Origin: a bacterium
Lineage (GTDB): Bacteria; Patescibacteriota; Microgenomatia; Daviesbacterales; UBA10151
Length of the DNA: 33,516 nt
NCBI GenBank assembly: GCA_021790255.1
Contig: JAJYIE010000011.1
Span: 1 to 33,516, forward strand
Direction: 5' to 3'
Shown here: piece by piece, positions 12,483 to 20,602 of the stretch
Numbering within the stretch: position 1 is the first letter of the stretch
Layout: every line of letters begins with the position of its first letter
Notes under the pieces: generated by a model
Seen by the model: only the letters and a program-made list of their open reading frames with translations
The model's database searches: none
Told to the model about the DNA's origin: nothing
Position numbers and translations under genes: made by a program

Positions 12483-13307
12483 TCAAATCTTTAAAATAAG
12501 TATGGCAATGGCAATGCCCAATACGATAATTACTATGGTAAACATGAGACCCAGCACAAGCGAGATATATATTGAGACACGGGCCAAGGGGTTACGGCCG
12601 ATTGCCTCCAGTGCTTTGGGAACGGCTCTGGAGAAAGCAATAAGTCCTCCCATGAAAGCAGAAAGGACCAGCAAGGCTGCCAGCAGGTAACGTACTGCCT
12701 GATTAAAGCTATTCGGAGATGGGATTTGGAAAAATGAGAGGGAGCTCAGAGGAGCAAATATTCCGGTGGTAAAATAAGACAGGGGAATTTGCGCATACTC
12801 GATATGTAAAGCCACCGAAACCCGGCCGATGGTAGCTTTCCTGGTCAGTTTTGGGTTAGTGGGGTCCTGGTAACTGATCTGGGCACCCTGTCCATCTTTT
12901 AATCCCTCCAGAGCCCGCCCCAAAACGTAACCGGGCTTGTCGGCCCGTTGCCCTTTACCAGATATGTCTGAAGAAGTGATCAGGTCCCCCGCACTAATCG
13001 GGCCGTTCTCTGTAGTCACATTGACATAGGCCACGCCGTTTCTGGCAATCGGTACTCCTTGGTTATCGTAGCGGCGGTAGATAAGCAGGGAATTATTTTG
13101 GATTACCCCGAACAGATTCATGTCATACGCAGTAGAAGCCCGGGCGATTCCTTTACCGCTGCTGGCACTGACTATATCGCCGTCTGTGGCAGCATGGTCG
13201 CTGACTGTAAAAACATCAGTAACTTCCACGGTGTTTTGGGCGAAACCAGGGGTGGGCTGGAAAATCAGGAACGCCAGAAAGCATAAAATGAGCAGGCGGT
13301 AAAGCAT
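12483..13307 (-). CDS. Signal peptide plus secreted domain fused to an F0 c-like hairpin lacking the ion-binding carboxylate
   Basis: N-terminal signal FLAFLIFQPTPGFAQ, then about 170 aa (TDGDIVSASSGKGI...TTENGPISAGDLITSSD), then C-terminal AFMGGLIAFSRAVPKALEAIGRNPLARVSIYISLVLGLMFTIVIIVLGIAIAILILKI, with the c-subunit loop EAIGRNP between two TM helices. First gene of the ATPase operon. Confidence 0.8.
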   Translation of the reverse strand: MLYRLLILCFLAFLIFQPTPGFAQNTVEVTDVFTVSDHAATDGDIVSASSGKGIARASTAYDMNLFGVIQNNSLLIYRRYDNQGVPIARNGVAYVNVTTENGPISAGDLITSSDISGKGQRADKPGYVLGRALEGLKDGQGAQISYQDPTNPKLTRKATIGRVSVALHIEYAQIPLSYFTTGIFAPLSSLSFFQIPSPNSFNQAVRYLLAALLVLSAFMGGLIAFSRAVPKALEAIGRNPLARVSIYISLVLGLMFTIVIIVLGIAIAILILKI

Positions 13308-13363
13308 AAATTTGCTGACTACAGCTTACAAACTTTCCCGCTAAAAAACAAGAAAAAGGAGGG

Positions 13364-14539
13364 TTATTCGGAAGCAATTTTTTGGAAAAGTTTCAGAGTT
13401 TGTGCTGCACACTTATCCCAGCTGAATTTTTTCACCTGATCAAACCTTTTCTTGGCTGCTGTGGCTCCCGGGATATGGTTGCTAGCCAACAGGACCATCT
13501 TCCGGCTGATTTCTTCAGTTGAGTTAGGGTCGACATAAAGAGCCGCTTTGCCACCTACTTCCGGAAGGGAAGAAACACCGGAGGTAATAACAGGTGTCCC
13601 GCAGGCCATTGCCTCCAGAACCGGCAGCCCGAAGCCCTCATAAAGCGATGGAAAGAAAAAGGCAATAGCGCCGCCGTAAAGAGCCGGCAGGATCTTGTCC
13701 GGCACATAACCCAAGAATTTAACCCGGGTTCCGATTCCGAATTTGGCGGGTAGTGAATAAATATCCTCAGTCAGCCAGCCACGGGAGCCGGCCAGAACAA
13801 GTTCGGGTATGGAAGTGGGGTCATGATTTTGAAGCTGGTCTGGGTGTTGGGAGTCGGGAGTTAGACGGTTATTTAAAAAGAGGGCATATGCTTTAATTAG
13901 CTGCTCCAGGTTTTTACGGGGCTGGATTGTGCCAACGAACAGGAAGTATGTTTTAGGTAATAGGTTATAGTCGGTCAAACTATGAATTAATGCATCATTT
14001 TTAAGGGGGTGAAACAATTTTTCATCGTAGCCTTCGTAAATAACGCTGATTTTGTCTGCCGGTATGCCGGCTTTCTTGGTGATATCCCGTTTGGTGGCCT
14101 CTGAGACCGCAATCAGGTGGGCGGCTGACTTAAGCTGATAATAGGTCATCAGCTTAAGGTAAAGCTGCTGCTTGAGTTGATGGGTTTGGGGTAAGTATTC
14201 CGCTCCCAGATCATGGACGGTCATAACGGTTTTCAAGCCCGGTTTTCTCACCAGCGGCAGGGTATGGGAGGGGACAAAAAGCAGATCAAGGTGGTCAATA
14301 AAAGTCTGCCCGGCCAGGCCGACCTGGGTCCAGAGGAATTTATAATTTAATCTTAAGAATTTAAAATTAGCAGGCCAACCTTTAAGCTGGTTAGGATCAA
14401 AGATGCCGGGGTGAAGAAAGACTTTGTAGGTATTTTCGTGGTCGATTTTAGCCAAATGGGTGAGGAGCTGATAGGAGTAATTTTCCGTGCCTGTTCTTTT
14501 GTTAACAAAAGCCCGTGAAGCGTCAAAACCGATAATCAT
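13364..14539 (-). CDS. GT4-family glycosyltransferase
   Basis: Probable start at [21 protein letters not shown] (the ORF track extends upstream into mreB); [15 protein letters not shown] and [25 protein letters not shown]. Confidence 0.9.
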   Translation of the reverse strand: MIIGFDASRAFVNKRTGTENYSYQLLTHLAKIDHENTYKVFLHPGIFDPNQLKGWPANFKFLRLNYKFLWTQVGLAGQTFIDHLDLLFVPSHTLPLVRKPGLKTVMTVHDLGAEYLPQTHQLKQQLYLKLMTYYQLKSAAHLIAVSEATKRDITKKAGIPADKISVIYEGYDEKLFHPLKNDALIHSLTDYNLLPKTYFLFVGTIQPRKNLEQLIKAYALFLNNRLTPDSQHPDQLQNHDPTSIPELVLAGSRGWLTEDIYSLPAKFGIGTRVKFLGYVPDKILPALYGGAIAFFFPSLYEGFGLPVLEAMACGTPVITSGVSSLPEVGGKAALYVDPNSTEEISRKMVLLASNHIPGATAAKKRFDQVKKFSWDKCAAQTLKLFQKIASE

Positions 14540-14552
14540 AGAATTCAGCCGT

Positions 14553-14624
14553 CGGTTCTCAGTTGTCGGTTGCCAGAACCTGGGTTGATCATTTTCAGAC
14601 TGACTCACCGGGAACTGATTACCG
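14553..14624. repeat. Imperfect inverted repeat between glycosyltransferase and mreB
   Basis: CGGTTCTCAGTTGTCGGT vs reverse complement of ACCGGGAACTGATTACCG (14/18 matches). Confidence 0.5.
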
Positions 14625-15635
14625 TTTTGTAACTGACCGTTTATATAAATCCAAATTTTCCAGGGCCAATCCCGTTCCTGCCGCAACACACATTAAGGGC
14701 TGGTCGGCAACATGGCAGGGGACTCCAGTCATTTCCGTAAGCAGCTTGTCCAAATTAGCCAGCAGGGAAGAGCCGCCGCTTAAAACGATGCCTTTATCAA
14801 TAATGTCCGAGGCCAACTCGGGCGGAGTTTGTTCCAAAACAGCTTTGACGGCAGCAACAATCTTTTGCAGGACCGGATCAATCATCTCCGTCACTTCTGC
14901 TGCTGGTAAAGTAATTGTCCTCGGTAGGCCGGTAACAGCATCCCGCCCCCGTACTTCCGTAATTTTGCTTTCGCTATCCTTAAGTTTTAAAGCTGAGCCA
15001 ATCTTGATCTTAACTTCTTCGGCCTGGTTTTCACCGATAATCAGGCCGTACTTTTTGCGGATGGCTGTTTGGATTGCCTCATCAAGTTTATTTCCGCCAA
15101 CTCTGGCGCTGTTGTGTACCACAACCCCACCCAGGCAGATCACTGCTGCTTCCGTTGTGCCGCCGCCAATATCAACAATCATGTTCCCTGAAGGATTGGC
15201 GATGGGGATTTTGGCTCCGATAGCTGCGGCCAGCGGCTCATCGATCAGGTAGGCTGTTTTGGCCCCGGCCGATAAAGTTGCATCAAGAACAGCCCGCCTC
15301 TCCACGGAGGTGACACCGGCAGGAACGCAGATCATAACCTCCGGCTTGAACAGCCGGGACCGTCCACAGGCTTTATCGATAAAATATCGTAGCATGGCTT
15401 CGGTGATGACATAATCAGCGATGACCCCCTCACGCAGGGGGCGGGAAGCGGCAATATTGCCGGGAGTACGCCCAAGCATCTCTTTGGCCTCGTTCCCGAC
15501 TGCGAGCACCCTGTTATCGTCAGTAGAAACGGCCACAACCGTAGGCTCATTAAGAATAATGCCTTCACCAGCCAGATAGACCAAGCTGTTGGCGGTTCCC
15601 AGATCTATACCAAGCCGTTTGCCAAAATTAAACAT
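14619..15635 (-). CDS. mreB: Rod shape-determining protein MreB
   Basis: RLGIDLGTANSLVYLAGEGIILNEPTVVAV, NMIVDIGGGTTEAAVI, GIVLSGGSSLLANLD. Confidence 0.95.
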   Translation of the reverse strand: MFNFGKRLGIDLGTANSLVYLAGEGIILNEPTVVAVSTDDNRVLAVGNEAKEMLGRTPGNIAASRPLREGVIADYVITEAMLRYFIDKACGRSRLFKPEVMICVPAGVTSVERRAVLDATLSAGAKTAYLIDEPLAAAIGAKIPIANPSGNMIVDIGGGTTEAAVICLGGVVVHNSARVGGNKLDEAIQTAIRKKYGLIIGENQAEEVKIKIGSALKLKDSESKITEVRGRDAVTGLPRTITLPAAEVTEMIDPVLQKIVAAVKAVLEQTPPELASDIIDKGIVLSGGSSLLANLDKLLTEMTGVPCHVADQPLMCVAAGTGLALENLDLYKRSVTKR

Positions 15636-15741
15636 ACACTATACGCTAATAATATGCTAACAAAAACCCGATCACAAGACTATTAAAATAGATCAAACAT
15701 GTGCAAAGTAATCATGCATTATTGTGGTAAACTTAGCATAT

Positions 15742-16506
15742 ATGGTAAGAGATGAACCTCAGCGAGTAGATATTATGGGCATAAACGTAGACCGGGTCAA
15801 TATGGCTCAGGCAGTGGAAAAAGTTGTCAATTGGCTGGAGGTTGGAAGGGGTTCTGTCGGAAAGCATTACGTTGTGACTGTAAACCCGGAATTTATCATA
15901 GCGGCCCAAAAAGATAAAGAATTCCGCCGGATTTTAAACGCTGCTGATTTAGCTGTTGCGGACGGGGTGGGTTTGCGGCTTAGCGGAAAAGTCACTGATA
16001 TAGTTGGAGGTATTTACCTGCTGGAGGAGCTCTGTAGGGTGGCTTCCGAACGGGGCTTTACAGCGGCCTTTTTGGGAGGGCATAAAAATGTAGCAAAGCA
16101 AGCTGCCGATTGCTTACAAAAAAAATACCCCGGACTGAAAGTAGTCTTTGCTGAGGACGGACCGGAGATAAACAGTATGGGGTATGAAGTATATAGTATA
16201 GAGGAAGGACAGAAGAGAAAACCCCGACATACTACATACTCTATACCAAATACTGATTTGTTATTTGTCGGTTTTGGCCAAATCAAGCAGGAAAAGTGGA
16301 TTGCCCGCAATCTGGAAAAGCTGCCGATAAAAGTAGCGATGGGTGTGGGGGGATCATTTGATGAGATAGCCGGGCGGCAAATCCGGGTCCCGAAATGGGG
16401 CCAGCAGGCGGGCCTGAAATGGCTGATCCGCTTGATCCAGCAGCCTTCACGCTTCAAGCGCCAGCTGGCAATTTGGCAGTTTGCATGGAAGGCGATCAGA
16501 GGCTAA
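15742..16506 (+). CDS. WecG/TagA/CpsF-family glycosyltransferase
   Basis: HYVVTVNPEFIIAAQKDKEFRRILNAADLAVADGVGL and LLFVGFGQIKQEKWI; start at the second Met (MVRDEPQ) or upstream at 15724. Confidence 0.9.
   Translation: MVRDEPQRVDIMGINVDRVNMAQAVEKVVNWLEVGRGSVGKHYVVTVNPEFIIAAQKDKEFRRILNAADLAVADGVGLRLSGKVTDIVGGIYLLEELCRVASERGFTAAFLGGHKNVAKQAADCLQKKYPGLKVVFAEDGPEINSMGYEVYSIEEGQKRKPRHTTYSIPNTDLLFVGFGQIKQEKWIARNLEKLPIKVAMGVGGSFDEIAGRQIRVPKWGQQAGLKWLIRLIQQPSRFKRQLAIWQFAWKAIRG
16174..16254. repeat. Imperfect palindrome embedded in the TagA-like CDS
   Basis: AGTATGGGGTATGAAGTATATAGTAT pairs with AGTATTTGGTATAGAGTATGTAGTAT (reverse complement of the right arm), about 21 of 26-27 positions. Confidence 0.6.
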
Positions 16507-16541
16507 GTACTAGTCGCTGAGTATTGTGCTAGACTAAATTT

Positions 16542-17408
16542 ATGAGAGTTTTTGCCGGTGTTGATTGCGGGGCTACTAACTTGCGGGTTGGGCTTTCGGC
16601 GGAAAACGGACAGATGCTTGGCTCAGTCAAGGTGGCATCGCCCTTAAAAAATAACCCACTGCAGTTTGCTTCGATCATCAAACAGCAGATCACACAGCTG
16701 ATGACCCAGGTAAAATGTAACCCTCCCCTGGCTTTGGGGGTGGGCACTCCCGGGCCGCTGGATTTACAAAAAGGGTGGATTTTACCCTCGGCTAACCTGG
16801 GGAATTTTGCTCCGATAGATCTGCGCAGTCAGCTTGATGCTGTTTTAAAAATCCATATCGCGTTGGACCGTGATACGAATGTTGCTCTCATCGGGGAAGC
16901 TTGGCGGGGAGCGGCAGTCGGTAAAAAGGATGTTGTTATGTTAACTCTGGGTTCAGGAGTGGGGGGGGCGCTGCTTGTTAATGGTGAGATTGACCGGGGG
17001 GTAGGCGGCAAAGCCGGGGAATTGGGCCATATGTTCTTGGAAGTTCCTGAGGTTGTTCATGGTCCTGCCGGGCGTTTCCTCCATCCGCCGCCCCTCGCTA
17101 TCCCAAAGTGCGGGCTGGGCCATGAAGGTTGTTTTGAAGCGTTGATAAATTCAGCACGAAGTCTGGAAGAGCTTTCGTATTATCTGGGATATGGTCTGGC
17201 AAATATCGTGGATATTTTTAACCCGGAGATGATTGTTATCGGAGGTGGCAAACTGTTTTGGGGGGATTTTTTGCCTGGGGCAATCAAGGAAATGAAAAAA
17301 CACACCATTGATGGGGTGGTAGATAGGGTAGAGGTAACCTATGCCAAGCTACGGGACCTGAGCGGGGTTTATGGTGCGGCCAGGCTGGCCATGGTAAGAA
17401 CGATTTAG
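16542..17408 (+). CDS. ROK-family sugar kinase
   Basis: VFAGVDCGATNLRVGLS, LTLGSGVGGALLVNGEIDRGVGGKAGELGHM, CGLGHEGCFEAL. Confidence 0.9.
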   Translation: MRVFAGVDCGATNLRVGLSAENGQMLGSVKVASPLKNNPLQFASIIKQQITQLMTQVKCNPPLALGVGTPGPLDLQKGWILPSANLGNFAPIDLRSQLDAVLKIHIALDRDTNVALIGEAWRGAAVGKKDVVMLTLGSGVGGALLVNGEIDRGVGGKAGELGHMFLEVPEVVHGPAGRFLHPPPLAIPKCGLGHEGCFEALINSARSLEELSYYLGYGLANIVDIFNPEMIVIGGGKLFWGDFLPGAIKEMKKHTIDGVVDRVEVTYAKLRDLSGVYGAARLAMVRTI

Positions 17409-17452
17409 ATAGTAGTGAAGTTGTCTCAAGAAAGATTCTGGAAGAGAACAGA

Positions 17453-17668
17453 TTAAACTGCTGACGGTGTTTTTTGAGTGATACCCAAAAGCCAAAGGAC
17501 CGCTTCTTTTTTGTATCGCCTGTCCCCACGAGAATTAATTCTGATGGCTGGTAGTTTGCCTCTTTTGCCCCACCTTTTGATGGTTAAGGGAGAAACACGC
17601 AGGACTTCAGCAACTTCTTTGACTGTCAACAGATCAGGGAGATTCTCAAGTGATAATTTATCAGCCAT
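17453..17668 (-). CDS. Helix-turn-helix (MerR/excisionase-type) DNA-binding protein
   Basis: LLTVKEVAEVLRVSPLTIKRWGKRGKLPAIRINSRGDRRYKKEAV. Confidence 0.8.
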   Translation of the reverse strand: MADKLSLENLPDLLTVKEVAEVLRVSPLTIKRWGKRGKLPAIRINSRGDRRYKKEAVLWLLGITQKTPSAV

Positions 17669-17765
17669 TCCACCTCAATATATATCATATTCCTTCAGAC
17701 TCTGTCAATGCCTTTATACAGCTTAATATGGCTTTATGATACCAATTACTAGCATTAACTATAAC

Positions 17766-17798
17766 AAAATCCCCCTCGGGAAAAATAAGGGGGATTTT
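17766..17798 (-). terminator. Rho-independent terminator (potentially bidirectional) after rplL
   Basis: Perfect 11-bp stem AAAATCCCCCT / AGGGGGATTTT around an 11-nt loop, U-rich on both sides. Confidence 0.8.
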
Positions 17799-17872
17799 TA
17801 GTGTTAGAGTGGCAACTGGAATTTTTATTGTTCTTACAAGAGGATACCCCGATCGAAAGATCACGGGTAAAC

Positions 17873-18307
17873 TCATTGCAGTTCTACAGTTGCCCCTGCA
17901 GCGGTAAGCTTAGTTTTTGCCTCTTCGGCTGTGACCTTATTCACACCTTCCATAACCGGTTTCGGTGCCGCCTCGACCAGATCCTTGGCCTCTTTTAAGC
18001 CCAGAGTGGGCACTAACTCACGGACGGCTTTAATAGCTCCGATTTTATTAGCACCGGCGCTGGTTAAAATAACATTAAAGGTGGTTTGTTCTTCAGCTGC
18101 TTCACCGTTTCCGGCTGCCGGAGCGGCGCCTGCCGCGGCCACTGCTACCGGGGCAGCTGCCGTTACACCAAAGCGGTCTTCCAGGGCTTTTACCAGATCG
18201 GCCAGCTCCAAAACTGACATGCCTTCAATATCTTTTATGATTTTTTCCAGCTTCTCAGAAACAGATTTACTCTCTTTTTTTGTTTCTTCTTGTGTATCGT
18301 CTGCCAT
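17873..18307 (-). CDS. rplL: Ribosomal protein bL12 (L7/L12)
   Basis: [21 protein letters not shown], Ala/Gly-rich hinge, [40 protein letters not shown]. Confidence 0.95.
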   Translation of the reverse strand: MADDTQEETKKESKSVSEKLEKIIKDIEGMSVLELADLVKALEDRFGVTAAAPVAVAAAGAAPAAGNGEAAEEQTTFNVILTSAGANKIGAIKAVRELVPTLGLKEAKDLVEAAPKPVMEGVNKVTAEEAKTKLTAAGATVELQ

Positions 18308-18314
18308 ATAGTTT

Positions 18315-18378
18315 GTTATTAGTTCACAGTTCGTGGTTCGCTGATATTTCTACTAATTACCAACGATGAACTAATAAC
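18315..18378. repeat. 12-bp perfect inverted repeat filling the rplJ-rplL intergenic region
   Basis: GTTATTAGTTCA at 18315-18326 and TGAACTAATAAC at 18367-18378, ending at the rplJ stop. Confidence 0.75.
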
Positions 18379-18912
18379 TTAGTTTTCACCTCCTTTGCTG
18401 ATTCTAATCTGATCCAATGCATATACTAGATTGCGCAGATTGGCCTGGAGTACTCCGACCATGCCCTGCAGGGGAGCGGCCAGGATACTGACAGTTTTCC
18501 CGCGCAACTCCTGCTTGCCCGGCAAGGTGGAAAGCCGAACCATGGCATATTCATCCATAAAAGCATTATCCAAAAACCCGCCCTTGACTTTGCCCAGGCC
18601 GTTATCTTTGAAAGCCCTGACGAGGATTTTCAGGGGGGAGATTTCGTCGCCAAAGGCAAAAAGTGTGGCGGTGGGGCCGGTTTGGATATTATTAGAAGTT
18701 TGAGGTAGCCTGGTGCTTTTTAAGGCCAGTTCCATGAGGGTGTTTTTGGTCACCAGAAGCTGGGCTTCTTCCGAAGCTAATTTGCTGCGCAAGTCAGACA
18801 GCTGGCTCATGGTAAGTCCCCGGTAGTCAGCAAAAATCACGGATTTGGCCGACCGTAATTTATCGGCCAGATGGGTCAGTTGTTCTTCTTTTTGTGCCCG
18901 TGTTTTAGCCAT
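18379..18912 (-). CDS. rplJ: Ribosomal protein uL10
   Basis: SVIFADYRGLTMSQLSDLRSKL, VTKNTLMELALK, located upstream of rplL. Confidence 0.93.
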   Translation of the reverse strand: MAKTRAQKEEQLTHLADKLRSAKSVIFADYRGLTMSQLSDLRSKLASEEAQLLVTKNTLMELALKSTRLPQTSNNIQTGPTATLFAFGDEISPLKILVRAFKDNGLGKVKGGFLDNAFMDEYAMVRLSTLPGKQELRGKTVSILAAPLQGMVGVLQANLRNLVYALDQIRISKGGEN

Positions 18913-18914
18913 AA

Positions 18915-18985
18915 TAATAGCGCCCGTGAGGCGCTTTTAAGAGTGTAACTACACACTAACTATAAACGCCTCGGTGAGATTTATG
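18915..18985 (-). promoter_or_regulatory. Putative rplJ (L10) leader RNA with alternative pairings
   Basis: Upstream of rplJ on the minus strand: GAGGCG(TTT)...(AAAA)GCGCCTC long stem enclosing AGTGT/ACACT, and an alternative GCGCC-TCACG-GGCGC hairpin just before the ATG; a further TGAGAT/ATCTCA pairing lies upstream. Confidence 0.5.
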
Positions 18986-19088
18986 CTTGTGCGACTCACT
19001 ATCTCAAGCTATGGGTATTTTACAAGAAAGGAGCGAAAAAAGTCAATGTTTTGAATTTGGGGGGAGCTTTTAAGGTATAATGGACTGC

Positions 19089-20093
19089 ATGGCAAAAAAA
19101 CCTTCGCACAAGCTTGTTTTGCGGGTTGTTTTCAGTTCTCTGTTGGGAATTTTCCTGATAATACTCTGGGCGCATTTTGTCAATTTTTCCTATCTTTTCG
19201 CCCGCTTAAAAACAGCTGACCTGCAGCTGGCCTCTTTATTTTTTGTGCTGTTTGTTGTTTCCGGAACCGGGCGGGGTTTTCGCCTGAAAACTTTGTTGAA
19301 AAAGTATAGCCTTCCTTTTAAAAACATTGTCATGCTGACTTTCCTGGGCCAGTTTTTATCATTCTTCATTCCGGTGCGGGCAGGGGAAATTACCAAGAGT
19401 GCCTATCTAACTTCTCGCTATGATTTACCTCTCGGCAAAACAATTACCTGGATTTTCATTGACCGCTTCCTTGATTTTCTGGCAGTGCTCTTTTTCATTG
19501 CCTGGCTGATATTTCTGGTTCCCAACCGCCTGTCGAAGGACACTCCGCTTATTGCTGCCGGCCTTTTTGCAGTATTTTTACTGTTTTTTATTGCTGCGGT
19601 GTTGGCTCAGTCTGTATTAAAAAAAGTTTTAATGTTTGCCAGCCGGTTTCTGGTCTTTCCCAAGATTAAAAAAGGGTTTTTATCCTTCAGCACTCATATA
19701 GTTGATGGTTTTGAGGTGCTGCGGCAGGGATGGGGGATTCTGGTGGTGGTGATAGGTTTGACGGTTTTTGTTACCTTGTCTGATAGTTTGATGTGGTTTT
19801 TTGTTTTCCGGTCGGTGGGAGTAAGTGTAAATTTTGAGACCGGCCTCTTCGGCAATTGCCTGACTGCCCTGACTTTTCTTATCCCTTCCACTCCTGGCTA
19901 CATCGGCTCAGCTGAAGCTGCAGCAACCGGAGTTTTTGCCGCCGTTTTAGGGGTAAACATTAACGCTGCCTCGGCAGGAGCCGTACTCATGCATCTGATG
20001 ACAGCACTCGCTTTGCTTGCGGCTGGGCTGAGTGCCATCTACCTGCTGGATTTTGACCTGGGCACTGTTTGGACAAAAATCCGCGGACAATGA
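19089..20093 (+). CDS. Flippase-like integral membrane protein (lysylphosphatidylglycerol synthase TM / UPF0104 family)
   Basis: Multiple TM segments; GRGFRLKTLLKKY, PVRAGEITKSAYL, DRFLDFLAVL, IPSTPGYIGSAEAAATGVF. Confidence 0.85.
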   Translation: MAKKPSHKLVLRVVFSSLLGIFLIILWAHFVNFSYLFARLKTADLQLASLFFVLFVVSGTGRGFRLKTLLKKYSLPFKNIVMLTFLGQFLSFFIPVRAGEITKSAYLTSRYDLPLGKTITWIFIDRFLDFLAVLFFIAWLIFLVPNRLSKDTPLIAAGLFAVFLLFFIAAVLAQSVLKKVLMFASRFLVFPKIKKGFLSFSTHIVDGFEVLRQGWGILVVVIGLTVFVTLSDSLMWFFVFRSVGVSVNFETGLFGNCLTALTFLIPSTPGYIGSAEAAATGVFAAVLGVNINAASAGAVLMHLMTALALLAAGLSAIYLLDFDLGTVWTKIRGQ

Positions 20094-20119
20094 TACGCAA
20101 ATAGTGTATGCTGTAAAAG

Positions 20120-20602
20120 ATGGAAGAACCAAAAATCATTGAAAGTTACAGTGAGCATGTTACTAGCTCGCCCCGGGAAAAGAGACGTTATACCCTGGCC
20201 TTAGGCCTTGCCGGGGGAGCGGCTCTGCTTTATCTGGCCTTAATGTGGGCCTTGTTTTTCCATAAATCGGCGCCATCTCCCAACAGTGCTCAGCAGGCAA
20301 CTGCTGGCAGCACCACTCCTGCGCAAATTACCATTAGCAGTTTAGGTTTTGTACCGCAAACGACGGTTATCCAAAAAGGGACTCGGGTGGTCTGGCTTAA
20401 CCGGGATAAAATTGCCCACCAGGTAACCCTGGATTTATCGCGCAGCACAAATAACCCGCCCGGATTTACACCTGCGCATCTTTCTCCCGGTCGGTCTTTC
20501 AGTTACATCTTTAAAGAGTCCGGCAGTTTTTCTTACTATGACGGCTTAGTCCCGACAGGGACAAAAATCCAGACTTTGCACGGCCAGGTTGTGGTCAGGT
20601 AA
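20120..20602 (+). CDS. Membrane-anchored cupredoxin-like protein
   Basis: N-terminal TM then ITISSLGFVPQTTVIQKGTRVVWLNRDKIAHQVTLD...GRSFSYIFKESGSFSYYDGL...HGQVVV. Confidence 0.8.
   Translation: MEEPKIIESYSEHVTSSPREKRRYTLALGLAGGAALLYLALMWALFFHKSAPSPNSAQQATAGSTTPAQITISSLGFVPQTTVIQKGTRVVWLNRDKIAHQVTLDLSRSTNNPPGFTPAHLSPGRSFSYIFKESGSFSYYDGLVPTGTKIQTLHGQVVVR

Noticed and set aside
12036-12494. 152-aa plus-strand ORF antisense to the b subunit
   Set aside because: Fully overlaps the well-supported atpF frame on the minus strand; no recognisable domain.
14540-14689. N-terminal 50 aa of the 13364..14689 ORF
   Set aside because: Overlaps the mreB 3' end; conserved GT4 start is [11 protein letters not shown] at 14539.
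14563-15252. 229-aa plus-strand ORF antisense to mreB
   Set aside because: Shadow of MreB; low-complexity Ser/Ala/Thr composition typical of antisense frames.
17931-18311. 126-aa plus-strand ORF antisense to rplL
   Set aside because: Shadow of the Ala-rich L7/L12 gene.
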